Source: Chrysomallon squamiferum
Lineage: Eukaryota > Mollusca > Gastropoda > Neomphalida > Peltospiridae
Assembly: GCA_012295275.1 (NCBI GenBank)
Contig: CM022665.1
Coordinates: 30,182,457 to 30,246,456 of the forward strand
DNA: 64,000 nucleotides
Reading direction: 5' to 3'
Below, one piece after another: positions 1 to 13,848 of the stretch; within the stretch, counting starts at the first letter, position 1, and every line of letters begins with the position of its first letter. The notes under the pieces were generated by a model. It ran no database searches, was not told where the DNA came from, and saw only the letters and a program-made list of their open reading frames with translations. Made by a program: the position numbers and the translations under genes.

Positions 1-290
1 TGTTGAAAAATGCCTCAAGGTTAATGGAGAGCACTTTCAATATCATTTGGAAACACCCACAATGCATTATAAACCTTTTCTAAATATTTTAAAAATAACT
101 ATGTATATATCTGTTATCAATCATACATTGCCCAGTTACTTAGGAACAACCATGTATTTCTGAGGTAAATAAAACATTATCTTTCTAATACAGGGATCCA
201 AAATATCATCCTAATGACATCAAAAGTAATTTGATTGATTGATTTATTTATTTGTTTAAAATTCATTGACAATATTTTTTTGTCTTTCAG
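1..290 (+). other. Intron (or end of an upstream exon) of gene A
   Basis: This stretch lies upstream of the acceptor at 289-290. A frame starting at base 2 stays open for about 50 codons and includes a possible donor after base 19 (CTCAAG/GTTAAT), so the end of another exon could lie at the very left edge. I cannot confirm it. Confidence 0.3.
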
Positions 291-1768
291 ATTCACCTTT
301 TCAAATAAGTCTGCATCACTTTGATGATGTCAGCAACACCTCTACAAAATGTATTCTGCTTGATCACATACCACACAACAACAACGCTACAGTCAGCAAA
401 GGATGTAAGGTTTGTACCTTACTTTATTTTTCATCTTTCCCACAGTTCCATCCTGTTGTAATCACAGTTAGCTTGCTGCCTCTATTTGACTGAACCATCT
501 AATCATTTTGAAATAGACATAATTTTATTTGGGAAGTTGTTTTATTATTATTAATCTTTTAATTTAATTTTTATTTTAAGTGTATGACTGTCATTGCCAG
601 TCTCTTTAAAAAAATAAATAAGCTTTTATAAATGGTTTTACTAACTGATGAAACACAACTAATTTACATTTTCACAAAACGAATGCTAGATATAAAATGT
701 TTTTGTTATGTACATCTTCCAACCAGAAAAAAAAAAAAAAATATATATTATTATATATAAATATAAAAAATAATAATAAATTAAAATTAATAGATTAAAA
801 AACTTAAATAGGACATTTTTAAAAAGTTGGATATATTATTATAATGTTTGTTATGGCACAACAATTTCAAGACAAATTTCTTTTGTGAATAATATCGTAT
901 CTTAAAGTTTGTGCAAACAATATCTGAAAAGCAGATTGATAAAAATTTATTACATTATTTATGGCTGATGCCTTCCTTGTAAATAAAACAGATTGAATTG
1001 TTCTAACCATGTCTGAAATGATGGAGGCTTACAGTAAAACAAGCAGTTTATTTGACAGATTAATGTCTCAGAAATCAACTCCCTATGGTGGCACTGACCG
1101 AATTTCTTAATAAATCTTGTAAATGTAGTACTCTTTCTACTCCCACTTCTTCGTTGTTTGGCTGGTCTTGCAGATGTTGTGTTTAGTTAATTATCTAAAG
1201 TTTTACAATTCAATCAGAAATTACTCTGCACTTGACCATTACTTTGAGGTTTTTATGGGAAGTTTGGGTGGGGCAGTTTGACCTGTATTCTTTAATTTTC
1301 TTTTCTTTTTTTCTTTTTCTTTCATTAAATTCAGCAATTAGTTCAATGCATGCACGCTCTCTCTCTCTGTCTGTCTCACACACACACACACACACACACA
1401 CACATGAGAAAAATGATTAGCAATATTATAAATTTACTGTAAAAGAAAATTTCTGAATTTTTAACCTGAAATCAGATGGGATTGAACTCCCGTATCATTT
1501 GTCAGTGTAAGTGAAAAGTGTAGCTGTTGCATCATTGATTGCATTACAGAGTGAAAGTTCAGTGCAGTGATATCAAATTGCTTAACATTTTTTCTCTTAT
1601 TCAGTTTTTAAAAAGTAAACTGATGAGAGTACACTTGTTAATAGAATGTCAAAGATGATGTTTTTCATGTTTTAATTTTGATCGTGTACAGGAAAATCAC
1701 GGATATTGGATACATTTGACAAAATTACATTATTATTGAGCTGAAAAATGAAAAAGATTAACAAAATG

Positions 1769-1803
<35 letters not shown>

Positions 1804-4800
1804 AGTTATTAGTTTTGGTCAAATGGGATTGCAGCTCAAAACTGTGCTGATAGAGTTTGGTGTTTCCAAAATTTGATAATCCACTTCCCACCACTGAGTG
1901 GGTAAATAAAGTAGGAAATGTTGTATATTATAATCCTAATACTTAAGAATTAAGTAGGTTTTAAGTGGAGAATTAAAAAAGGTATAAAATCTCAAAATGG
2001 ATATTTGTTTTGCACGAGTGAAGGTGTTGCTTCATAGCATCAAAACACATGGTGCGACTAATCCATGATTTTCACATATACCAACACAACTGGTAATTTT
2101 TACATAGTCAGTGTCTTTAAAGTGGATTTATTTTATAGTCTTAGAGTCTTCAAGTAGTAAAAAATAACAAAACTGCAGTACAGGTCCAGTGATGCTGAAA
2201 TAAAAAACATTGCCTAAAGATGGTTTTATCACAAATTAGGTTCAAGTAACGTCTCATAACTCTTTAATTTAACACAGTTACTTTTTCTTTTTCTTCTTTT
2301 TTAAACTTTTTTTTTTTACTCTTTGGAAATAAAGGACATATAAAAGACATATATATTCTTGTAAAAGACATATATATTCTTTAAGAATTTGTATTTTATC
2401 CAATCAAACAGTTGAGATTCTACTAAAGGTTATTGTACACTCACTCTGCTGCTTTCCATTTCAACAAATACAAATAAAAAATTCCTTGTTTGTGTAAAAA
2501 TAATCCAATGAACCAGTACATGACCTTTGTCAAATCATTCTTACAAAATCTTATAAAATCAAATATTACTAGGTTAAATTGTTTAATACAGATAGACTGA
2601 TCTTTGTATTTGTTTCTAATTAGTGAACAAAGAACAGCAAAATAAAAGAAAAATTAAAAAATTAATTAAGAATCCATATTTTTATAACTGAGACTTGGAT
2701 GCAGTAATTATTATAATTAAAAAAAAAAAAAAAAAAAAATAAGATGAATTAATCACCATTAATTTCGTAATAAATATTTTAAATATATATATATATTTTT
2801 CATTTCATTTCTTTCTCTCATTTTTGGCAGCTGTGTATGATAAACTGATAATATGTTTCAATTCAGTTTTCATTAAATAAATATTAAAACAATACATTTC
2901 AAAAAAAAAAAATAATAATGATAACAATAATAATAATTATTGTTTCTGTTACTCATAAAATTGTATGTCAACAAATAGCTCAGTGCTTCATTTAATTATT
3001 GACTGAGTGCACAAACTTGTACAAGTTTCATTGTTCACTGAAATTTGTCCAAGCCTGTTAAATTCTGCTCTATAATAGTTGTTTTATACATTAAAAAGAA
3101 AAAAAAAAAAAAAAAAAAAAAAATGTCTGTAACAAAACTTAGAAATTGTGTTTATATAATTGTCAATTTGTATCAGTTTACTGCTGGAAGCATATACAAG
3201 GTTTCGTTTTCATTAAGTGTGTACCAGGTTGATTTCCACTAGCACCTGACTAGTTTTAACTGTTAACTATCTCCACACAGTTCATTAACAGTTTGATGAA
3301 GCATTCCTAAGGAACACACATCACAAACTGATTTTAAGAGATTTTTTTTATTTAATTACCAAAGCTTAGATAATATTGATAACTAATATAGATGATGTGA
3401 TTAATAATATTAGTGTTTTTTTTTTTTTTTTAATTTAAAGATATCTGAAATTTATTTATGTATTTAATTAATTAACTAAATTATAATTGTTTTTTTTCTT
3501 CAAGAAATATGTTTATGAATTGGATAAGGTATATAATAGTATTTTGGTCACAAGGTCAGTTTTCTTCATTGCTGCTATTGAGTAATTTCCTATTCTAGCT
3601 AGAATCTCTTTTATTAAAGGCAAAAGATAAGTGCTTTCCTGTCAGTCTGAAGGTACATATAAAAGATAATTTTGCTACTGATTGCAAAAGAGTGGCAGTA
3701 TATTCCTGTTCCTGCATGGTCTCATAGATATGGTGCTGTATAACCATATATTAAAGTGTGTTATTTAATAAAATATTTATTCCATTTCCTAATAGAATTT
3801 TGTTCTATAATTGACAGTATTCAGTAAAGAGTTCAGAATTGTGTGGTATTGATATTTTGTAATTATAATAATTAATGAAATTAACTTGAAGAAAATACAC
3901 TGATCATTAAATGTAACCTTGTTACCATTCATAAAAATGTTTCTTTATTAGCTAACTGCTATGGTCTGTCTTCAAAGTAAATCTTTCATTTGCTATAGAA
4001 AATTAAAATTGGCTAATAAACTAAAAACATGCTCTTGATCAGAATAATGTTCTGCAGGGTTACATTGCTTTGTCCTGTTTTAACATAAAAACATGAAGTA
4101 AAGAACTGGTATAAATTTTGATTTGATATCTCTGATTTTTTGTCAATAAACATCTACTTGAAAAATTCCTATCATATGAATATTAGAAAGTTAACTGAAA
4201 AACACATTTTATTAAAGTAATCTGTTTTCCTTTCAGAACATGGACATAAATTAAGTGAAGTTATAAGATTATCAAATTATTTTTCACAAAGCATCTATGT
4301 AAAAGAATGTCACTCAGTATAGGAAAATACATATCAATATTCATTGTTTATATATTCTGTTCTTAAATGTTTTAATTAAATTAACTATGTTCTGCCTGTC
4401 TTACAGATGAATGATTATCCTATAGGTCACTGTGATGGCAGCATTTACTACATCACTGTGAACATACCTGATGTTAACTGTGACAGGTGTTTTCTGAAAC
4501 TTACCTATGTATCAATTGACACAGCTACAGGTATGTATAACTTTGCTTTCTACTCATTCCATTCCATTATTATTATTTTTTTTTATAGTTGTAATATTTA
4601 AAGAATTATAATGTATGTCATACATATCTATTTACCTTTATCAATTGATACAGTACAGGTATGTGTAACTTTAATTTATTTTTTTCTCATTCTATTATTA
4701 TTCTTATTATTTTTATATAGTGGTAATATTTAAGAGGTCTAATGCACATTCTCTTTGTGTATTCAGAGGATGTCCTGCAGATTATTAAAGCTGATTTTTA

Positions 4801-7662
4801 TGTGAATTGTCTTGTAACTGTGACAAGATTAAAATCTGTGTATGTAACATAAGACACTGAGATTCAGTTTCATTTAAATTGATGAAATTAAAAAAAAAAA
4901 AACATTTGAATAAGGGTGATATTTTTATCCTTTTAAAGAAAGTAAACTAAATGCTGATAACTAGATTGGTCTGTTAAATAGTCTTATTCTTCTGATGTCA
5001 CCCTTTAAGATTTTTTCTTCTGAGGATTAGTAAAAGACTTCAGTTACAAATTCCTGTTCATGACTTAGACATACTCAAAGTCACAGAGGTCATCAAACTT
5101 ATAATACCAGCATATTGACCAATACTTGATGCCATCTGAAAAACTATCTCAACATTTTCAGACAGCAAATAAGGCTCAAATGCAGTTGATGCAAGTAAAA
5201 AAAAGTTCAGACAATTTTCTTTCACTCATAAAAAATAGTGTATCAGTGTATTAAGCAGTTTCCATGCAATAAATCCACTTAAACTTTGACAGACTTTGTT
5301 AGACATGTTGTGTACTTAATAATAAGTTGTTACACCCCTTTCTTAAATCTGATAATCAGAACTGTAATTAAAATCAGTATGCATGTATCAGAACAATTTT
5401 TTGGGAGTAAAATATTCAAACAGGTTTAATTAAAAGGTTTTTTTTCAGTTAAACCAGAATTAAGAGAAAACTGGCTTACAGAATGTAATAATTTGTGTCT
5501 GTTAAATACAGTTTAATTCTTTACTTTGCATTATTTATTTTATTTTGTAAATATAATGGAAATGTCAAGAAATCTCTGTTACTTCTGAACCTATGCAGGC
5601 AGATAAATGGTCTTGTACATGTACTTCACTTTATTGAAAAGTTCTAAAAATCTTAACGTTTATGCCATTCAGTTATTAGCCTAAGCTGTTATTTCATTCT
5701 TACAGTTATTATATTCATATAAACCTTTTAAGCATTTAGAACCAGTGTGGTCAGACATATAGAATATATTGTTTAAGATGCTGTTGTTGAACATTTTGAA
5801 GTCTGTTTGAGGCTATTCATGGGTACAGTTAAATGTGACTGACATGGATTAGACCATTCATATACTAATGGGTCTTATCAACATCTACCACTACACGATC
5901 CACAGTCATTTGTTATTTATTTTAGGATTAGACTAAACTCAGCCCTTTTGTTAGCAGCTATGAATGAAAGAGAATAATATCAATTACAGAGCAAAAATGA
6001 AAGAATAGAAATAGAAAATGCTTCTTCATAACCTTTTCCATCACAACACTGATGGACAATGCTAAGATCACTTCAGACATTTCAGGTTTTGACAGAATAA
6101 TTTAATGAAATAGTGACAGCATTAAATTGGCTAGCGATGGCTTTCAATGAAAGTCATTTAGCAGTGAATCCATAAAAGACAGTTGAAATATTTCCTCAGA
6201 GATGAAAAGTGAAGTTTTTATTGATTCTGACACAGAGCCTCATGAACTTAGGTTCAAAATAAAAATGTTTTTTCATTTGTTTACTTCAGGTTTGGTAGTT
6301 CAAGTAAATGAAATGAGGCTTTTCTTCAAATTACTATGTGTCTTATAAAACAACAGCTTTTCAAAGTCTGGGAACCTGCAGGATCAGTTGTCCTCTGTCC
6401 TCTTTTCCCATTTCAACCAGTGTCCCAAGACTGTTTTGTTTGTGTCTATAAATTATAATGTGAACTTTTCTGTTGGAAAATATTTTTAAAATATCTCTTG
6501 TAAATTACTTAATGATGAAACTGGGCTTTTTCTTTTGAATCGATACCTGTCTTGTATGTATATATTATACACACACACACACACACATATATAATGTGTG
6601 TGTGTGTGTGTGTGTGTGTTTGTATGTGTGAATGTGTGTATATATATATATATATATACACATGCAGATGTACATACATATCTACATATATCTGCATGTG
6701 TGTATGTGTGCACATATTTATATATAAATAATTTATTATAACAAATATATGTTAATTTTACAAATTAACAGTCAGAAATAAATATTTACTTTATACATGG
6801 CAAGATGTAAAAATTAAAACATTGTTTATGTTTTTTATTTATTATTATTATTATTATTTTTTATATTGCATAGGAATTTATATACTAATTTTGTTAATAC
6901 ATGAAATATTAAAATAGAGACAAGGAAGAAGAAATTGGATGCATCACCTGCAGAAAACAGACATTGCAAATCAAATTAGTCGTCAGATCTAAGTTATTTT
7001 TACAGTCTTTTTAAGTTTTTTTATTTTTTAATGGTAAATTGGATTATTTTTTTATTATTTAATAATACTGTCATTTCAATACTGACATTTGACCTTCATT
7101 ATTAACACGAAAATAAATTATATATTATCATATTATATTAAATTAAATTATCAGATATTGCCACAAATCATTTATTACATATCACTTGTCTTAGAAATAA
7201 TAGTAGATACAGCTGACTTTTGGGTTCTTTTTACAGAAAATAAAAATTAAAAATGCTCTTAGAATGATTAAAGCAGACCATTATATGTTATATATTTTAT
7301 TTATCTTTAACTTTCAGCCATACTAACCTCTTTGCTGCTGAGACTAAGTGCACACTCTGCTTAGTTCTATTTTCTCATTTTTGGTAGTGCACCCAAATCT
7401 AATATACCATAATGTATAATATTAATCCCTGTGAATTTTGAACACTAACATGTGCATAAGAATACAAATAATTATTAAAAATTCTTAGAAATCTGAGCAG
7501 AACTTGAATACTATAATTGCTTACATTTGGTATCTGACATTTCGAACATTTATAAAAAAACATTGTGTATTGTTATCTAATGGCTATGGTAGAAGTAGAT
7601 GATACCCAGACATCATCATACTGAACCAATGTGATAACCAGAGGTTTTGTTTGCTGACCACT

Positions 7663-7712
<50 letters not shown>

Positions 7713-10700
7713 TTTATTTCTGACTGTTAATTTGAGAGAGAGAGAGTTACAAGGTTTCTATAAAAACAATGCTATGTTTACAGCTAAAACATCCCAGTCT
7801 CAGACTCCAGTTTGTCTTTGAACTTAACGTTTCAATGTCAGTTTCAGATTGCATTGTGGGTTCTGCTAACTGTCTGAATTTTGCTTTTATTCCTCTGAGA
7901 TTTCTTTATGTCCATGTTTATCATGGATTAACAGTGAACATTTTTCAATACATGTCACAGATTCTGCTTTCTGTTAGTGATAGCAGCCATTTCTCAGAAT
8001 GGATTGGTAATGATTATGTTAAATTGCAGAAATGTAAATTTAACTTACACATTTCTTTCTTCATTCAGATCATTATCTCTTTATCAGGTTCAACAGGTAC
8101 CTTTTTCTTTTCTTTTTTTTAAAATTCATTTTAATGCTGTCTTTGAAAATGATAATTTCTGGATTTGTTTGTATAAAATAAATAATATAAAAGATTCTTT
8201 AAAAATGTAATAACAATAACAAAATAACAGTAACAGCAAAACAACCTCAACAAAATAATTAGTATTGGTCTTGATCTGTTTCACACGTAATAGTCAAGTC
8301 CTTTACACTGACTTATTTTGTTTATACCAGATTTTCTTATTAACTTCATTTCTGCATCAAGGTCATGTTGATGTGTAGGTGGCCAAATGTAGGAGGCTTA
8401 CGTAAATACTGAATAAAAGCAATTTGATAATAAAGATGATCCAATGGAACTGTGATAGAAATTCATTATCATGTAATTGCTTAATTCATAATAAGACATG
8501 GGATTATTTTATTAATTATAATGACAATACGAAAGTCACAAATTATTCTTTGTGTTAAATACCATGACATTCAGAGTCTGTGAAACAGAATGTTTTATTC
8601 TTTGTATTATTTACCACGACAGCACCAAATTTACAATGGATTATATTATCAAAATGAAAAAACTATTTGAATGATAAACTAATGTGTTTAGATTAAAAGT
8701 AGAAAAAAAAACAACCATGTGTTTAGACTCAGTGAAATACTGTAGGAATAGATTAGGTTAGGTAAAATGGGCAGTACTGGCAGATACTGTAGGAATAAGC
8801 CTGTCATTAAAGTCAGAATGTGTATTATATCAGCTTAGAAATAGGCATGTGACTAAAGTCAGAATGTGTATTAGATCAGCTTAGAAATAGGCAGGATTTC
8901 TGTAGTCAGAATGTTTAGTAGATCAGCTTAGGATTAGGTATGTGACTAGAGTTAGAATGTATAGTAGTTCAGCTTAGGATTAGGCATGTGACTAGAGTTA
9001 GAATGTATAGTAGTTCAACTTAGGATTAGGCATGTGACTAGAGTCAGAATGTGTAGTAGATCAACTTAGAATTAGGCAGGTGACTATAGTCAGAATATTT
9101 AGTAGATCAGCTTAGGGACAGGCATGTGACCAGAGTCAGAATGTGCAGTAGATCACTATCAGAATAAGCCTATGATAAGGATACGGTTGAATGAATTGAG
9201 TAGATAAATTATTGTAATGGTCTACTGGATTCTTCTAAAAAGTCAAAATAAACACTGTATATTAGACCTTGAATGTTATAGATATGTAAACAAGCATGTT
9301 TATGTTGACATAAAGAAAATGAGAGTGAAAAGTTTGGTTCCAGTCACTGATCATTCTGATATTTAACAGATATATTTATGGTTATGTCTGAGCATTAATT
9401 GCTGTTTTCCCGTGACCATTACTATAAGTGCACTTAGCTTTGATTTGGTTATCATGAATTAAAAGGCTAATGGAACATTAAATTGTGACCTACTGGATGG
9501 ATATTTATAAAGAATAACACTCTAGACTTTATAATAACTGGGTACTGGCTCTGGGCTATTTAGCATCTTAGCATACGTAATAGCCAATATATGATATCTG
9601 AAGCCCTGTTATTCTTTTATTTGTTTTGAAGCACTCATTTTTGGTAATAACAAAGCATTACAATGGAATAACAAGCCTAGGAAGATACTCAAAGCCTGGC
9701 ATTTCTGGTTTTATTTTTATATTATTTTATAAGGAGAAATATTTTAAAAATCCCTACATGATCCCCTAAGTAAATCATCCCAAAGTTGCTATGACTTTTG
9801 TCTACTTCCAAGTAAATTTTAATAAACAAATATAGATATTCTACAGTCCATAAAGTCTAATACAGTATTATACTGCTTTTCATGTAATAGTGTGTATGTG
9901 TGTATGTTTGTGTTTGTGTGTGTGTGTGATTTCTGCTTGTTGTTGTTTTCTTTGTTGTCTTTTTAGAAATAACTTTAAAAAGTATAAGCAATGTATGTTA
10001 TAGTGATTTGTAATATTAAAAAACAAAGGCTTTTAATGAACTGGATATAGACAGTCTGATCTCCAGACATTCCCTAATAATAAATAAATAAGTAAATAAA
10101 TAAAATTAAAATTAATTAAAACCACTAATCTAAAAGATAAAGTTTGAAACTTCATGTAATAAAACATAACTTTTAAGGAATTCTAGCTAATATACAGCTG
10201 TATATACAAAATCAATGAACTTCAACAATTTTTTTAACAGATTTCTATTTTTTAGCCCTTTATAGATTTCTTGCAGATACATAATAGTTTTCCTGTCTGC
10301 TGATGTGGAAGATTTTATGCTCCTAAATTTAATGGAATTTTGTAAAAGTAAAACACATGACTTTTGTTACTTGTTAACTGGTCTCACCTGCTTCATTATG
10401 TTTTTTTGACCTTTCAGTGGTGACAACAAAACAATGTTTTTTTTGTGGAGTAATGAAGCTGTTACTTTGATGAATAACCACATGAAAAAATTCTTTAATG
10501 AAAGTCATTTGTGATGATTACCAGCACAACACCAGATATTGGGAAATTTCTTTTAACAAAGGCCACTTGTCTTGACATTACTGAGTGTTAGGTCACAGAG
10601 AGAATTACTAACAAAAAAACAAAACCAAAAAAAAAACCAACTAAATTTAGTGTATAATGAAACAAAATTGATTTTTTAAAATTTATTACTTTATGTATTG

Positions 10701-13700
10701 AATGAATGAATGAATATTTAGCAACACTTCAGTACATTTTGTATTAACTTATATTAAGAATGAAGGAATAAACATAATGATGATTCACCAAAATTTTGTT
10801 AGATAGCATCTTTCATACGGGTAACAACTGTCAAGGTAATAATAATAATAAAAAAAGCTGCTGCTGTTGTTATGCATTGCATTATTCTTTAGACTGACAA
10901 GAAGGGATATTTTACATTATCCTGCAACCATTCTACATAGTGGCAAAATCGGATAACTAGACAAATTTCTATATATTTTCAAGCACTGACAAAAAATATA
11001 GCTTTTTGGATGCAGTTATAGTTACTTTGATAAATTACTTGTTATTTACATATAAATATTGTTTAGAGTTATTTCTTTAGTGTCTAATTGCAGATTTAGA
11101 TCTTAGAAGACCAGTTTGAAAAATAAATTATTGTTATTTAAGAATTATTTTGTTTTGATGTATAGTTTTTGTAGGTGACAACAAAATCAATACACTTGAA
11201 TTTACCAAGAAACAAAAACTTTTAATTTCATTTAGTTTTTATATTACTTAGTATTGCAGAATAAAAGAAATAACTGGTTACTGTCTTTAGATACCATCTT
11301 TATCCTGCTCAAGTTGAATTTTGAGCCATGCTGCAATTAGGCTTTCTAACTGGATGAAGCTGATCTTAAGACAGTAAGCAACCAGTCATTCCCTATTTAT
11401 ATGACATAGATAGGAAAGCACATACCTTGGCTTTTGATAAAACAAAATGAGAAGATCTGCCCACTGCAGAGGATTGAGCCTGCAACCAGTCATGCTTCTG
11501 ACTAAAGAGCCTGACTTTAATACCTAATGAGCATGTAGTTTTCACATAAAGATGGTATACCTCCATCCTATGGTGCAAAGACAAAATAGTTTCATGTATT
11601 AAAATCTAATGAGAACTGAGAAATATTTTTAAGTAATGGTTTTTAATCAGTTGATTTAAAATCTGAGACAGAATGATAGTTATGAAATGTTAAGAAACTT
11701 GCAACAACTATAAAAAAAAAAAAAAAAAAAAAAAAATAATAATAATAAATATAAAAAAATAAAAAATAATAATAATAATAGGCTAATAATAAAATATATA
11801 TATACTAAACAAAATCTAACAGAAACACCCCCACCCACAACAAACACAAAAAGACAACAAACCCCCCCCACTAAAAACAGAAAAAAAGACAACAAAACAA
11901 GAACCAAAAAACACCTCCAAACTACTTCACTTTCCAATACGTAGGAAGGATCATTTGACACTTGCCTTTTTGCCTGTATGCGACACTGCAATTTGATATT
12001 TACTGTATCTTCATTTTAACTTGACATTTGGTTCAACTTTAATAATGAATCTTGACATTTGGTTCATTAGCATGTTAACCATATACATTTTGTCCTACAA
12101 GTGTTAACTTACAGCTTTGCAGTCAATATTTCTACCCTGATAATAACATCTCTCTATGGAAGGAATCTTTATAGATTGTTGAAAATCTCCCTCAGACATA
12201 TCTTTTTATGTTTACATTTGTGGCCATATGGTTAAAGATTGTTCTCTCTTTTAATAAATATTTATCAGGTGTCTGTTAAAACATTCTCAGACACTACTGA
12301 ATTAAGTGATTGTGATTTTACCTCATGTATTCAAGACATTCTAAAAGGAATGTTTGAAAAATTAAATTAAGTCTGTACAAATTTTGATTTAACTTATAAT
12401 TGTATTTGACATATAAACATATAAACTTAATTCAGTTTAATGTTTTCATATTGTATTGCCAAGTATGTTAATGATTTACTATCACTGTTATGTGTTCAAT
12501 AAATTTACTTAGTCCCTCCATTTAATGGATTAAAATTTGAAATAAAATTTACTTTAAAGTCACTGTTTTTTTTATATATTCTTATGAACAGCAAATTGAG
12601 CTTGTTTTGTCATGATTGTATAGTGCCATCATTGTCAATGCTCAAAAATAAATATTGTTTTTTTATATCCAGGGAATTCGAAGATAAAATAGAGAGCATG
12701 AATGCACACACTGCCAGTGTAAACAAAATATGTGTGTACTTGAGGTGTCATCTTTTGCTAACTTCTGGAAGGGTCCGAATTTTGGTAGATTCCAGAGTAT
12801 TTGTATATTTCCCAAGTATTGCCTGGATTTTCCAAAATCTGGCAAAGAGGGTTATGTTAAATGGAGTGTCAAGTGTTTGTGTGTGTGTATGTATGAATTC
12901 TTATAATAAATTTATAGTTTTTATGCCGCATTTTAAATATGTCCAGTATCAAACTTTATTTTATTGTCTTATTTTTGATTTAATAACAATAATGTGGTTG
13001 TTTTTCTTTTCTTTTTCTTTTTTGTTTGTTTTTAGCTCTGCCTTGTGGAATTGGCAACAACACTTGTAGACAGTACATCAGCTGTGCCAACATTAAAATC
13101 AGGTAAACTATACATTTTATATCTAGCAAAAAAACAAAAGATGCTTTATCTCAGATATTAAAACTCAGGCTTGAGACATGAATATCCACAGGATCAATCC
13201 TTCTTGGTGTATCCATTGGGCTATTTCCCATTCCAGACTGTGATGCAGCTGGTTTATCAAAGGTTGTATTATGTGCTTTGATGTCTTTGCTTAGGTGGAA
13301 AATGTTTTTCTGTTAATTGATAAGAGTAACCCATATCTTAGAGCAGCTCATTTTCTTTTTTTATGTGATCATTATGCAAGTAAAATTTGACTGATTAACA
13401 ACCATTAATATTGTATTACCAGAATTTAAACAACACAGCATACAAGATTTCTTTAAAAATGTGCATGAAATATCTTGTTTGTTTGGGATTTTTAAATTTA
13501 TTTATTGATTTTTTAGAATTTGATAAATGGAATCAAAACATAATTTAATATTCAGTTAATTTTAGTTATTGAAAAATAAAAGGATATCTTTATTGTTAAA
13601 TTTCATAATAAGTATGTTATTAAATATTATGAACTTTTTTTTTCCTTAATACATTTAAAGTAAAGATATTACTAAAGATTTTTAAATTCCTGTTCAATTT

Positions 13701-13848
13701 TAAAATAAAATTGTTTGTTAATAAGAAAAACTTGTGAATAAATTACAGGTATTCTCCAGCAGGAAAGATGAAAAACCTCTCATTCTGTGAAAATTATGTA
13801 GACAATTTAATGGGACCCTGGCCGTTCAGACCACTGGAAATGTACATG
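291..13848 (+). CDS. Gene A exons 1-4: Cys-rich secreted domain, SCE4755/LPMO-like (C-terminal part)
   Basis: Four exons encode residues 1-136. Exon 1 carries LLDHIPHNNN and a KGCK end; exon 2 carries GHCDGSIYYITVNIPDVNCD followed by RCFLKLTYV; exon 3 carries LPCGIGNNTCRQYISCANIK; exon 4 carries FCENYVDN and GPWPFRP. The order 'HIPHN, then YxITVxIPxVxCxxC, then a Cys-rich segment ending in SCANIxI' is, from memory, typical of secreted domains annotated as SCE4755-like or lytic-polysaccharide-monooxygenase-like in invertebrates, protists and bacteria. The N-terminal histidine expected of a true LPMO copper brace would be upstream of the window, so catalytic competence cannot be judged. Phases are 2-nt start, 0, 1, 2, 0 and agree. 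Assignment to that family is moderate; coding status is strong. Confidence 0.7.

Larger units (their letters stand above)
4531..13035 (+). other. Gene A intron 2 (8.5 kb)
   Basis: This intron holds a decayed copy of the exon-2 boundary (4630-4736), a CA/TG/TA composite (6559-6712), a CA array (7664-7710), a 46-bp minisatellite (8793-9170) and a SINE on the minus strand (11365-11565). Open frames at 7769-8122 and 12584-13069 lack coding character. No additional exon is needed, because exons 2 and 3 join in phase (TAT-ALPCGIG). Confidence 0.6.

Noticed and set aside
7769-8122. 117-codon plus-strand frame, and a possible 28-bp exon at about 8070-8097
   Set aside because: The candidate exon would break the agreed phase between exons 2 and 3, and the frame has no protein-like signature.
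11680-11991. Minus-strand 103-codon frame
   Set aside because: Phe/Leu/Val-rich translation of poly-A and C-rich low-complexity DNA; no homology pattern.
12584-13069. 161-codon plus-strand frame upstream of gene A exon 3
   Set aside because: Its composition is intron-like with a microsatellite inside, and only the last bases overlap a real exon, which is read in another frame.
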